This document shows positions 20,211 through 27,309 of a DNA stretch of 28,182 bases, piece by piece. The stretch is taken from the IMG/VR virus record IMGVR_UViG_3300038450_000113, positions 1 through 28,182 of that record; one strand, written 5' to 3'. Source of the stretch: a virus. A program made the position numbers and the translations under genes. Under the pieces are notes generated by a model, which saw only the letters and a list, made by a program, of their open reading frames with translations, was not told the DNA's origin and searched no databases. How positions within the stretch are numbered: position 1 is the stretch's first letter; every line of letters starts with the position of its first letter.

Positions 20211-22039
20211 TGTCTTCAATACTCACAGAATCGGAGATCCATTCCTCTGCCGGAGCAGCGCAGGGAGGAACGACGACGCCTACCACGTCGGACTACTCTG
20301 CGCAGATCCGTCAATTCTGCAACTCGGCCTACGAAGAAGCTAAGCGCAACAACGAAGATGCCGAGGAGATGAAACAGATGAACACGTATCTGGATTATCT
20401 CTCGGGCATGCAGTGGAAGGGACAGGTTCCGGCTCATCGCGCTAAGCCGGTGACGAACCGGATGCGCCGATTGTTCTGGGAGACGGTCGGGCTGCTGACG
20501 GATATCCGGCCGATTTTCGAAGTGCATGCCATCGATAAGACAGAGATCTATTCCCGCACCCAGGACATATTGAATCGAATCACGCGGGCCTGGGCTCTGA
20601 TGACGAACTTCGACGTAAAGCTAAGCATGGTCACGATGTACGCCATGCTCAGCACGGGATACGCAAAGATCGAGTGGGACCCCTTTGCGGATAGCGGAAG
20701 AGGCGATATCGTGATTCTCCCGGTATCGCCCTTGTCGCTGCTGCAGCTGGGCGCGGACAACGACATCCAAGAAGCAGAACTGGTGATCTATCGGCGAGTG
20801 GTCACGCTCGAATTTCTGCGGCGCAAGTATCCTCTGACCGGCTATGCGGTGCAGCCGGATGCGAACTATTCCAAGTTCGAGATGAACTCCAGCGCCCCGG
20901 CGCACATATCGCCGCAACTCTTTATGAGCCTTTCTCCAGGGATGCGCAGAAAGATCGGGCAAGCAGCCGAACAAACATTCAGCGTCTTCCCCAAGGCGGA
21001 GTTAAGGGAATTCTGGCTGCGCGATTCCACGGTAAATAAATCCAACAAGCCGGTTCTGGTAGGGAAGAAAGACACCAACTGGTGTTACGAAGTTCAGCCG
21101 AATCAGCCGCTCTATCCGCGAGGGCGGGTGATCGTCATGGCGAACAACGTGATCCTGGACGACCAGCCGAATCCTTATTGGCATGGGAGATATCCGTTCG
21201 CGATGTTGCGATTGCAGGCTGTGCCATGGCAATTCCATGGAGAGAGCGTCATCAAGCCATGGATGAGCATGCAGGACGTGATCAACCAGATCATCGGCGG
21301 CGTGCTGAACATGGTCAAGCTGGCGGTAAGCCCGCCGCTGCTGGCGCCGAAGAATGCTTTCAGTCCGGAGGCATGGAAGGGGCTGGACATGTCACGGCCG
21401 AACGAGAAGGCGCAATACAGCGCGAACTCTCCACATCGACCGGAGTTCCGGCCGCCGCCCAATGTCCCGGCCTACGTGCTGCAACTTAACTCGATTGTTT
21501 CTCAGGAAATGGACATGTCGTCCGGCGCGTCGGCGGTCGCCGACGCAGCGCGGAAAAAACAGATTCCCAGTGGAGACTCGCTGGAGCAGCTGCAAAATGC
21601 GCGCAATACGCCGATCCGCATGATGGGCCGAAGCATCGAGGGATTCATCGGCGATTTGGGAATGCTTTTCATTCCCTGCGTGCTACAGTTCTATACCGCA
21701 GAAAGAAGGGTTGAGCTGCTGGGAAGTCAGGGAATGACGCCCGCAGATTTCGACGCCAGTCCGGGAACCCTGGTTCCTGCCGGGATGGAACCCGAAGCCT
21801 ATGCACGTAAGTTTAAATTCAAGATCGAACGCGGATCGCTCCTCAGCACGCAAAGGATGGAACGAGTTAACTATGCCATGAAGCTTTACATGGCAAAGGC
21901 GATGTCGCTACGGGAACTTTATCGCATCCTCGACATCAATGTGGATGTAGATCGCATGATACAAGAGATGCTAGAGGAAGCTAAACTGAGAGCTGTGGTT
22001 TCGCCAACACCAGCTAAAGGGCAGAAGAAGGCAGGATAA
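20210..22039 (+). CDS. Portal protein, 609 aa
   Basis: Follows TerL and precedes the scaffold-like protein and MCP, the canonical portal position. The GTG start shares a base with the previous stop. The fold hints are as expected: an N-terminal helical region, a mixed alpha/beta wing region (RGDIVILPVSPLSLL and later), a clip/stem region (WHGRYPFAMLRLQAVPWQ, then SVIKPWMSMQDVINQIIGG) and a helical C-terminus. Portals form a twelve-subunit ring at one vertex through which DNA passes. The 609-aa length fits the larger podovirus-like portals. The ribosome site is weak, so coupling is likely. Confidence 0.85.
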   Translation: MSSILTESEIHSSAGAAQGGTTTPTTSDYSAQIRQFCNSAYEEAKRNNEDAEEMKQMNTYLDYLSGMQWKGQVPAHRAKPVTNRMRRLFWETVGLLTDIRPIFEVHAIDKTEIYSRTQDILNRITRAWALMTNFDVKLSMVTMYAMLSTGYAKIEWDPFADSGRGDIVILPVSPLSLLQLGADNDIQEAELVIYRRVVTLEFLRRKYPLTGYAVQPDANYSKFEMNSSAPAHISPQLFMSLSPGMRRKIGQAAEQTFSVFPKAELREFWLRDSTVNKSNKPVLVGKKDTNWCYEVQPNQPLYPRGRVIVMANNVILDDQPNPYWHGRYPFAMLRLQAVPWQFHGESVIKPWMSMQDVINQIIGGVLNMVKLAVSPPLLAPKNAFSPEAWKGLDMSRPNEKAQYSANSPHRPEFRPPPNVPAYVLQLNSIVSQEMDMSSGASAVADAARKKQIPSGDSLEQLQNARNTPIRMMGRSIEGFIGDLGMLFIPCVLQFYTAERRVELLGSQGMTPADFDASPGTLVPAGMEPEAYARKFKFKIERGSLLSTQRMERVNYAMKLYMAKAMSLRELYRILDINVDVDRMIQEMLEEAKLRAVVSPTPAKGQKKAG

Positions 22040-22044
22040 AAAAT

Positions 22045-22248
22045 ATGGCGACGATGGCGCAGAGACGTGACGTGGTGAACGTGAAAGTCCAGTACGGTTC
22101 TGGAGATGTCGATCTCGAACTTCCGCTGGAGCTGGTAAAAGCGATGGTCGACTTCCGTTCCAATAAGGACAGCGGACGGATCGAAATGCATTATTCGCAG
22201 GGGGGCGTGGCGAAGATATTTGCGAACGTGGCGAGGACGTATAAGTAG
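22045..22248 (+). CDS. Small conserved protein, 67 aa
   Basis: AGGATAA precedes ATG 22045, just after the portal stop. A basic N-terminal half and a beta-rich middle (VKVQYGSGDVDLELPLELV), ending RTYK. No recognised family. Its TAG stop is the first triplet of hairpin cluster C. Confidence 0.55.
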   Translation: MATMAQRRDVVNVKVQYGSGDVDLELPLELVKAMVDFRSNKDSGRIEMHYSQGGVAKIFANVARTYK

Positions 22249-22325
22249 CGAGCGGCTTCGCCGCTCCAAGCTAAGGGCCGGTCAGCTAAAAAGCGGTCAG
22301 CGAGGGCTTCGCCCTCCAAGCAAAA
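22246..22325 (+). repeat. Covarying hairpin repeats, cluster C (2 copies)
   Basis: GAGCGGC/GCCGCTC (22250-22266) and GAGGGC/GCCCTC (22302-22316), both with TTC loops, flanked by AGC before and CAAGC after. The first copy includes the stop TAG of the upstream gene. Between them lies GGTCAGC twice (22280 and 22295). Confidence 0.8.
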
Positions 22326-22355
22326 GCAAGAAACGGAACAAAATTTGTTTAGGAC

Positions 22356-22384
22356 TTGACATTTGTTGCGAATGACATAAGTAT
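22356..22384 (+). promoter_or_regulatory. Late promoter B inside the head operon
   Basis: TTGACA at 22356-22361, a 17-base spacer and AAGTAT at 22379-22384. The leader downstream aligns with that of promoter A from the -10 onward with no gaps. A dyad AACAAA-A-TTTGTT lies immediately upstream and may be an operator or UP element; ATTTGTT is repeated between the boxes. Confidence 0.55.
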
Positions 22385-22390
22385 CTAAGT

Positions 22391-22478
22391 CGACGGGCAA
22401 AGAATCCGACCTCCGGCGAGTCCGGTCAGCGAAGTTTAGCCCCCACAGAGTTAACAGCTCTGTGGGGGCTTTTTCTTT
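22391..22478 (+). ncRNA. Structured leader or small RNA, copy B
   Basis: Predicted transcript of about 88 nt from promoter B. It has GGGCAAAGAATCCGACCTCCGG, in pieces GGGCAAAGAATC and CCTCCGG, matching copy A at the same distance from the promoter, a CCGG-CGAGT-CCGG hairpin (22413-22425), then GTCAGCG and the terminator. The unit is homologous to 16420-16514. Confidence 0.5.
22438..22478 (+). terminator. Intrinsic terminator of leader B
   Basis: AGCCCCCACAGAG (22438-22450) pairs with CTCTGTGGGGGCT (22458-22470) over 13 perfect bases, loop TTAACAG, then TTTTTCTTT. Very strong. Like terminator A, it separates a promoter from the genes downstream. Confidence 0.9.
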
Positions 22479-22603
22479 GCCGCAGTAGTGATTCCTCCAA
22501 TAGTTGTTGCGGTGGAGGCCGCGAGGGGCGAAGTACCTCAAACAAGGCTACTCGCGCACTCAATAAAACCCCGCCAGGGAAACCTGGAGAAAAGGAGGCA
22601 GCT

Positions 22604-22663
22604 ATGTTCGGTGAGACTTTTGTCGCGAACCGTCGTAAGCATGGTCGTAAAACCAAGCGGTAA
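22604..22663 (+). CDS. Very short basic peptide, 19 aa
   Basis: AAAAGGAGG stands 6 bases before the ATG, among the best ribosome sites of the window, and the frame gives MFGETFVANRR then KHGRKTKR and a stop. Basic, with a likely nucleic-acid-binding tail, similar in feel to the Lys/Arg-rich ends of the small proteins at 26745 and 27107. It sits between terminator B and the next gene. Confidence 0.5.
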   Translation: MFGETFVANRRKHGRKTKR

Positions 22664-22693
22664 GCAGTGATTGTCTGGAGACAGACTAACCAA

Positions 22694-22726
22694 GAGGGGT
22701 GAAGGCGCGCAGGTTTTCACCCCCTT
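22694..22726 (+). terminator. Hairpin with short T-run, weak terminator
   Basis: GGGGTGAA (22694-22701) pairs with TTCACCCC (22714-22721), loop of 12, followed by CCTTTATC. The T-run is poor, so this is probably a partial terminator or attenuator between the 19-aa peptide gene and the next. Confidence 0.4.
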
Positions 22727-22754
22727 TATCCAAAGAGCGATTGGAGTCGATGCA

Positions 22755-22946
22755 ATGTCTTCCGTGAAGAAAAAGACTGACCCCGGATACGAGAACCACG
22801 GGGAGAATTCGCAGCCACCCAGCGTTCGCAAAGGGAAGTTCGAGGCTGTGGGCACTTACATGGACGCAGGCGCCATGACCAGCACCTTTCCGAAGGCGAC
22901 CTCGCCGAACGTCAAAACAGGGACCAGCTCGGGCATGGAGCAGTAA
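22755..22946 (+). CDS. Hypothetical protein, 63 aa
   Basis: ATG 22755 (MSSVKKKTDP) has GGAG 8 bases upstream and is preferred to the longer frame from 22671, which crosses the hairpin at 22694. A polar, low-hydrophobicity sequence rich in Lys, Gly, Pro, Ser and Thr suggests disorder. In head operons such short disordered proteins can be minor structural components. Unrecognised. Confidence 0.5.
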   Translation: MSSVKKKTDPGYENHGENSQPPSVRKGKFEAVGTYMDAGAMTSTFPKATSPNVKTGTSSGMEQ

Positions 22947-22955
22947 GAGATAACG

Positions 22956-23309
22956 ATGGCTACTCGTCCAATGGCGATGGAGAGGCCTCCGGTTTCTCCA
23001 GACATACAAGCGCAACTCGGCGGTGGCGGCGGCGGTGGAGAGACTCCGTTCGCGGGCGTCGGCGGCATGATGGCGCAACGCGACGCGGCGGGTAACCCGC
23101 TGAAGAATGCCTACGATGGGGTGGAAAAAGTTCTGACAAACATGGTCAGGATGAACAACAAGATGGGGCCATATGTGCAGAGGGCCATCGCCATCTTAAA
23201 GGCAGGCATGGAAGAAGCCGGAGGGCAGAAGCCCGAAGGCCAGACACAAGGCAGAGAGAATGCCGGAGCGGTTCCTCAGGGAGCGTCTGCCGGTAACATG
23301 CCTGGATAA
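22956..23309 (+). CDS. Hypothetical Gly-rich protein, 117 aa
   Basis: AGAGATAA precedes ATG 22956. Contains a run of seven Gly residues (about 23-29), then a helical middle (NAYDGVEKVLTNMVRMNNKM, KMGPYVQRAIAILKAGM) and a polar tail. The order portal, small genes, scaffold, capsid makes a head-assembly role plausible. Not recognised. Confidence 0.6.
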   Translation: MATRPMAMERPPVSPDIQAQLGGGGGGGETPFAGVGGMMAQRDAAGNPLKNAYDGVEKVLTNMVRMNNKMGPYVQRAIAILKAGMEEAGGQKPEGQTQGRENAGAVPQGASAGNMPG

Positions 23310-23393
23310 GTAACGAGTCGATAGCTAATTTGCACTCCGCAGCTTTGCCCAGCCCAGGCAGTAGATGGGAAGCGAAGAAGGAGAGAGGGAAAG

Positions 23394-24314
23394 ATGGCTG
23401 AAATCACAGGTTTGACGGCTGACGATCTGGCCGAACTTCTTCCGCATATGGCGAAAGAAGATGCAGCGGTCTTTGAAAACATACTGAAGCGAAACGGCGA
23501 CTTCAATAAGAAGCTTGCGGAGCGCGGCTTGCGGCAATCGGACTACGACCGTTACATGAACAAAACAAAAGGCGACGTAGACAAGGCGACGAAGCGAGCG
23601 AAAGAACTTGAGGACTGGTACACGGAGAACAAGCCCATTCACGACCGGGCTTTGGAGCATGCGCAGGAGCTGGAGAAGCAGGCAAACGAACTGCAGAAAC
23701 AGCTGGAAGAAGCGAAGGTGCAACGTGTAGCCGAGGGAGGAGATCAAGTGGACGCCGCTGAGTTGGAACGCCGTGTAAAAGAGACGATCGCCGGGTTGGG
23801 ATATGTTTCCAAGACCGAGATCGGCGAGATCATCAAGACGCATAAGTCGGAGATGGCTTTGGAAGAAGCACAGAAGTATGTGCAGGACGCCAACAAGAAG
23901 TATTACGAGGAGACGTTGCCTGCCACGACGAACTTTATCGCCGACGTCACGGAGCTGGTGATGGATCATAAGGCGGAATTCGGCGGGAACTTAAACCGCC
24001 AGGAGTTTGCCGATTTTATGCGAGAGCGCAATTTGGTCGATCCGAAGAAGGCTTACGAAGAGTATGTCCGACCGAAGCGCCAGGAGAAGGAATTGGAGAC
24101 CAAGGTCGAAGAGCGCATGAAGGTAAGAGAAGCCGAACTTCGCCAACAGTTTTCCGGACAGGCTTTAAACGGTGGCACTCCTTCGAGCGGCTTTGCCCCG
24201 AAGGGCGCCTTGCAAATGAAGATTGAGAAGGACAACGCCGAGAAGCAGGCAGCGGGAAGCGGCGTACTTGCCGCGCAGGCCGCCGCCGAGCTTCGGGCTG
24301 AAAACAAGTTTTAG
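23394..24314 (+). CDS. Scaffold-like protein, 306 aa
   Basis: Lies directly upstream of the major capsid gene, where the scaffold is normally encoded. It is rich in Glu, Lys, Gln and Ala with extended coiled-coil runs (EHAQELEKQANELQKQLEEA, and later VKETIAGLGYVS). A C-terminal Ala/Lys-rich helix (KDNAEKQAAGSGVLAAQAAA) could bind the capsid protein, as scaffold C-termini do. Scaffolds guide the coat into a prohead and then leave or are cleaved. AAGGAGAGAGG is an excellent ribosome site. Its TAG stop is followed by CGGCGC, as in the hairpin repeats. Confidence 0.75.
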   Translation: MAEITGLTADDLAELLPHMAKEDAAVFENILKRNGDFNKKLAERGLRQSDYDRYMNKTKGDVDKATKRAKELEDWYTENKPIHDRALEHAQELEKQANELQKQLEEAKVQRVAEGGDQVDAAELERRVKETIAGLGYVSKTEIGEIIKTHKSEMALEEAQKYVQDANKKYYEETLPATTNFIADVTELVMDHKAEFGGNLNRQEFADFMRERNLVDPKKAYEEYVRPKRQEKELETKVEERMKVREAELRQQFSGQALNGGTPSSGFAPKGALQMKIEKDNAEKQAAGSGVLAAQAAAELRAENKF

Positions 24315-24550
24315 CGGCGCAAGTTTTATGGGGCCTTCGGGCTCCACCAGTTCGATCTGCACCAGAGGGAAGGAGCCCGGCTCCGCAGCCTGAAGGCGAC
24401 AGAGATATCCAGTCAGCAAGAAGTCCAGGAATCGGACTTTGGTTCGGTTCCTCTTGGGACGCAGCTTGCGGCTGAGGAACGCGATATATCTCTGCCCTAT
24501 CTAGGGCTGAAAGGGAATGCCACGGATAGTTGGGTGGCAATAACGGAGCT
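24315..24550 (+). other. Capsid-gene leader region without genes
   Basis: A 236-base gap before the capsid ATG. It contains a hairpin GGGGCC-TTCG-GGCTCC (24330-24345, one G-T), GGAGCC/GGCTCC inverted repeats, the three-helix element 24400-24494, a small GCCCT/AGGGC hairpin (24494-24507) and a TGCCAC/GTGGCA hairpin (24518-24539) ending just before the CGGAG ribosome site. Confidence 0.7.
24400..24494 (+). ncRNA. Candidate three-helix RNA in the capsid leader
   Basis: CAGAGATAT (24400-24408) pairs with ATATCTCTG (24486-24494) and encloses two hairpins: AAGTCC/GGACTT (24421-24439) and GTTCCTC/GAGGAAC (24447-24480), the latter with an inner CGCA-GCT-TGCG. The result is a closed three-way-junction-like layout. 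It could be a regulatory leader of capsid translation or a structural signal for mRNA processing. No known RNA family is recognised. Confidence 0.5.
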
Positions 24551-25510
24551 ATGTTAACTTACGACGATGTAAGTTCAAAAACAAATAAGTTCATCATTCC
24601 GGGGCTGATCGACGAAGTTTACAAGTCCTCGCCTGTGTTGACGCGGTTGCGGACGCGAAATATGGAGCGGTTCGATGGTGGTCTGACCATCCGTCAACCG
24701 ATCATGTATGCGGCCCTGAAGGGTGGTCCCTTCGCACGCGGCTCTTCTTTCGACACCAGCTACGTCCAGACCGATACCGCACTCGAAGTCAACGTCAAGT
24801 ATTACTATGTCAACGCGACTCTGTTCGGAACCGACAACGTTCTGAACCGTGGCCCCGAAGCCGCGATGAGTTACGTCGAGTCGAAGATGGTCAACGCTGC
24901 CGGCCGCATGGCGCAGTTGCTGGCTACCGATATGTATCTCGACGGCCAGGGAACCAACAGCCAGCCCATCGCTTTGGATGGAGCCGACGCCGCCATCAAT
25001 ATCCCTGCGAACTACGCAAGTTACGGCGGCATCACCCGTTCCGACATTTCGACGGTAGCGAATACCGGCATCAATGCGTATTACGCAAGCAACGCCGTTT
25101 TCGCCCTTTCTCAGCTGCAGACAGCTTACGGCGCCGCATGGTTCGGCGCGGAGCATGTCGATCTGATCGCCACCACTCAGCCCTTGTGGGACAGCATCTG
25201 GTCGAAGATCCAACCGCAGCAACGTTTCCTCGAAGAGTCGAGCGACGTTGCGAAGGTCGGCTTCCAGTCGCTGCGCTTCAACGGCAGCTCGATTGTCGTC
25301 GATCAGTATTGCCCAACCGGCAAGATCTGGGGACTTAACACTGCCTACATCCAGTTCTGGATTTCGACACTGCCATTGTTCCAATTCGGATTCACGGGTT
25401 GGAAGGAAGCGCAGAACTCCATCGATGTCTGCGGACAGTACGCCTTTGGCGGGAACCTTCTGTTTGTCGCGCCACGCTTGTTCTTCCAACTTGCTGGGTA
25501 CACGAGCTAA
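24551..25510 (+). CDS. Major capsid protein, 319 aa
   Basis: Follows the scaffold-like gene and has the composition of a coat protein: balanced, rich in Gly, Ala, Tyr, Phe and Asn with few charges. An N-arm-like region (MLTYDDVSSKTNKFIIPGL), a long helix region (VESKMVNAAGRMAQLLATD) and a C-terminal strand block (CPTGKIWGLNTAYIQFWIST) fit the HK97 fold, although no single signature proves it. Many copies build the shell. ATG 24551 has CGGAG before it and is preferred to the GTG at 24530. A 7-bp hairpin lies in codons 2-9. Confidence 0.85.
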   Translation: MLTYDDVSSKTNKFIIPGLIDEVYKSSPVLTRLRTRNMERFDGGLTIRQPIMYAALKGGPFARGSSFDTSYVQTDTALEVNVKYYYVNATLFGTDNVLNRGPEAAMSYVESKMVNAAGRMAQLLATDMYLDGQGTNSQPIALDGADAAINIPANYASYGGITRSDISTVANTGINAYYASNAVFALSQLQTAYGAAWFGAEHVDLIATTQPLWDSIWSKIQPQQRFLEESSDVAKVGFQSLRFNGSSIVVDQYCPTGKIWGLNTAYIQFWISTLPLFQFGFTGWKEAQNSIDVCGQYAFGGNLLFVAPRLFFQLAGYTS

Positions 25511-25537
25511 GCGAGCGGAGAGGAGAGGAGAAAAAAT

Positions 25538-26176
25538 ATGGCACAGTTCGGAGCTTCAATTCAAACCGCTCAAGTTACTTCGGGTAATTTCCAGACCACA
25601 GTTGACCCTTCGGTCAGCGGGTATGCAGGTTACCCAAACAATCCCGGCAACCGCAATCCGCTGGGGGCTGCATATTACGACTCCACCGGCACCTTTTCAA
25701 ATCCTTGGGGAGTACCGGGAAAGTACCGCTACGTGCAGTATGTCGATGCAGGGAACACGGCGATTACACTGCTGACCGCGCCTGCGATCTGTTATTGGGT
25801 AGACGCAACCTTTACATCAGTCACCCCGCTTTATAGCGCCTCAGGATGGGGGATTAACGGCGTCGCCGGACTTATCATGCCGAATACGACCGCCATCCCG
25901 AATCTGGTGCTATCCGGCGCCACGTCGGTTCAAACCAATCTGAATAACAACTTCATCTGGATCTGTGTTGGTGGTTACGTAAGCGGAGCACTCGCTACCT
26001 CTCCGACAGGATCGATTACAGCTGGAGCCGCGATCATTGGTTCTACGACAGCATTCGAATCTGCTTTCGTAACAGCGAATACTGCGCCGACCAATCGTGT
26101 ACTCGGATGGGCAGTGACAGCGACAGGGACACCTTCGACCGGCTTGTACAACATCCTGGTCACGCTGGAGAGCTAA
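25538..26176 (+). CDS. Probable capsid decoration or head protein, 212 aa
   Basis: Immediately after the capsid gene, preceded by GGAGAGGAG. Low in charge, rich in Gly, Ser, Thr and Asn with hydrophobic strands (GALATSPTGSITAGAAIIGS), the look of a beta-rich surface protein. Its first 80 residues include NPGNRNPLGAAYYDSTG. Head-decoration or head-fibre proteins occupy this position in many phages. The family is not identified, so the function is positional inference. Confidence 0.6.
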   Translation: MAQFGASIQTAQVTSGNFQTTVDPSVSGYAGYPNNPGNRNPLGAAYYDSTGTFSNPWGVPGKYRYVQYVDAGNTAITLLTAPAICYWVDATFTSVTPLYSASGWGINGVAGLIMPNTTAIPNLVLSGATSVQTNLNNNFIWICVGGYVSGALATSPTGSITAGAAIIGSTTAFESAFVTANTAPTNRVLGWAVTATGTPSTGLYNILVTLES

Positions 26177-26185
26177 GGAGACGCG

Positions 26186-26656
26186 ATGGCTTATACGATC
26201 ACATTAATGGCGACGCTGAGCCTGGATGTCTGGGGAAAGACAGAGGTCCGTTTTGTTCAGCTCGTACCAGCCGCGAGCGATTATCCGACCGGGGGTTATG
26301 CAATAACCCCCGGAGTGAATATCAGTTTGCGGGCTGTCTATGGGGTGGTATCGATAGGTGGGCAAGGCGGCTACCTTCCCGTATGGGTGCCGACAACCGG
26401 CAAGTTGATGATTCGTTCCGTGGGCAGCGTCACGCCAAGCGGCACGATCTCAATTCCGATTGCTACGAACGTAGGCACGACATCTCCTGTCTATGCAGGC
26501 AATGTCGCCAACCAGTTCACGACAACTGGCTCAGCTACCAGCATCACAAACGCAACCTTCACGGGTGCAGCAACAGCTGCAGCTCAGGCCGCAGAAGTTG
26601 GCGCGGGTACAGATTTGTCGAGCTTCACGTTCCTGTTAATGGTGCTCGGCAACTAA
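26186..26656 (+). CDS. Probable structural protein, 156 aa
   Basis: AGGAGACG precedes ATG 26186. Ser/Thr/Gly/Val-rich with strand-forming segments (EVRFVQLVPAASDYPTGGYA), and an Ala-rich C-terminal part before LSSFTFLLMVLGN. It resembles its upstream neighbour in composition, so the two may be paired surface proteins of the capsid. No family is recognised. Confidence 0.55.
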   Translation: MAYTITLMATLSLDVWGKTEVRFVQLVPAASDYPTGGYAITPGVNISLRAVYGVVSIGGQGGYLPVWVPTTGKLMIRSVGSVTPSGTISIPIATNVGTTSPVYAGNVANQFTTTGSATSITNATFTGAATAAAQAAEVGAGTDLSSFTFLLMVLGN

Positions 26657-26665
26657 GTAACGGGG

Positions 26666-26718
26666 AGATAGGGCTATCTAAGCGGTCAGCGGTAATAGCC
26701 ACCGCTGACCGCTTTTTT
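26666..26718 (+). terminator. Strong intrinsic terminator
   Basis: AGCGGTCAGCGGT (26681-26693) and ACCGCTGACCGCT (26701-26713) form a perfect 13-bp stem, loop AATAGCC, with T6 (26713-26718). A small AGATA/TATCT hairpin (26666-26679) stands just upstream. It separates the capsid group from the small basic genes, although another promoter for those is not visible. Confidence 0.9.
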
Positions 26719-26744
26719 CGGTTGGCTATGGGAACGGCTCTATT

Positions 26745-27104
26745 ATGGGACCTTTCGACAACGGCGATAGCGACAGCGGCAGCGACTCCAGCTCCAGCTC
26801 GAATTCCAGCTCTAGCCCTAGCTCATCCTCTACGTCAGGGAGCCAGAGCAGTTCCTCGGGATATAGAAAAGCCGCAAAGAAGGCAGGTCGCTCGATGCAG
26901 AGCTATGGGCAGGGCGTGCTGGAAGATACCCGCGAGGAAGCGGCCAGCTTGGCGAATCAGCCGGTGCGCGCCTCTTACAAGCATGGCGGCACAGTGAGAA
27001 AGACCGGACTCGCCAAGGTGCATCGCGGCGAATATGTCGTCCCTGCCCACAAAGCCCGGAAGGCCAAGAAGCTTTTGAAACGCAAAAGCGGGAGGGGGAT
27101 GTAG
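26745..27104 (+). CDS. Ser-rich basic protein, 119 aa
   Basis: Residues 8-39 are almost entirely Ser with Asp, Gly, Asn and Pro (about 25 Ser). The second half is basic with KHGGTVRKTGLAKVHRGEYV and PAHKARKAKKLLKRKSGRGM. The GGxVxKTGxAxVHxGExVVPAxK pattern is familiar from small phage head-region proteins of unknown role. No clear ribosome site is visible before the ATG. Its last codons share an 18-base repeat with the next gene end. Confidence 0.6.
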   Translation: MGPFDNGDSDSGSDSSSSSNSSSSPSSSSTSGSQSSSSGYRKAAKKAGRSMQSYGQGVLEDTREEAASLANQPVRASYKHGGTVRKTGLAKVHRGEYVVPAHKARKAKKLLKRKSGRGM

Positions 27105-27106
27105 CG
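27089..27106 (+). repeat. 18-bp gene-end repeat, copy 1
   Basis: CGGGAGGGGGATGTAGCG recurs exactly at 27292-27309. It encodes the common ending RGM-stop of two consecutive basic proteins. The first copy also provides the ribosome site of the second gene. Confidence 0.8.
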
Positions 27107-27307
27107 ATGGCGGGAGAGAAATTTATTCAGGAAGCACGCGAAGGGATGGAGCGCAAGGGCACGGTGGGCGCATTCGGAAAGGCCACCTCCAAGAAGATCG
27201 CCAGGGGCAAAGCGAAAGGCGGAGTTCAAAAGAAACGCGCCGTCTTCGCCGAGAACATGAAGAAGATTGCCAAGAAGCACAAGCGTAAGACCGGGAGGGG
27301 GATGTAG
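27107..27307 (+). CDS. Small basic phage protein, 66 aa
   Basis: ATG 27107 follows GGAGGGGG in the 3' end of the previous gene. The Lys/Arg/Gly-rich sequence KFIQEAREGMERKGTVGAFG, then KKIARGKAKGGVQKKRA and KKHKRKTGRGM, matches a common type of very basic phage protein near head genes, perhaps DNA-associated or an assembly factor. The stop TAG is the first triplet of hairpin cluster D. Confidence 0.65.
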   Translation: MAGEKFIQEAREGMERKGTVGAFGKATSKKIARGKAKGGVQKKRAVFAENMKKIAKKHKRKTGRGM

Positions 27308-27309
27308 CG
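27292..27309 (+). repeat. 18-bp gene-end repeat, copy 2
   Basis: Second exact copy of the repeat at 27089-27106, at the 3' end of the gene 27107-27307. No ATG follows here at a usable distance, so the ribosome-site role is not shared. Confidence 0.8.

Larger units (their letters stand above)
22249..22603 (+). other. Intergenic control region between head genes
   Basis: This 355-base gap has no credible gene. It contains the end of hairpin cluster C, a dyad AACAAA-A-TTTGTT (22337-22349), promoter B, leader B and its terminator, and then a 125-base stretch without clear structure leading to the strong ribosome site of the 19-aa gene. A reading frame at 22488-22670 lacks a ribosome site and is not accepted. 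Confidence 0.7.

Noticed and set aside
22488-22670. 60-residue GTG frame after terminator B
   Set aside because: No ribosome site. The strong AAAAGGAGG in this stretch belongs to the 19-aa frame in another phase.
24421-24480. tRNA-like GGTTCG element
   Set aside because: GGTTCGGTTCC resembles a T-loop, but there is no acceptor stem, no anticodon arm and no D-arm at the right distances.
24575-25489. 304-residue open frame on the minus strand
   Set aside because: Antisense to the major capsid gene, with low-complexity shadow composition.
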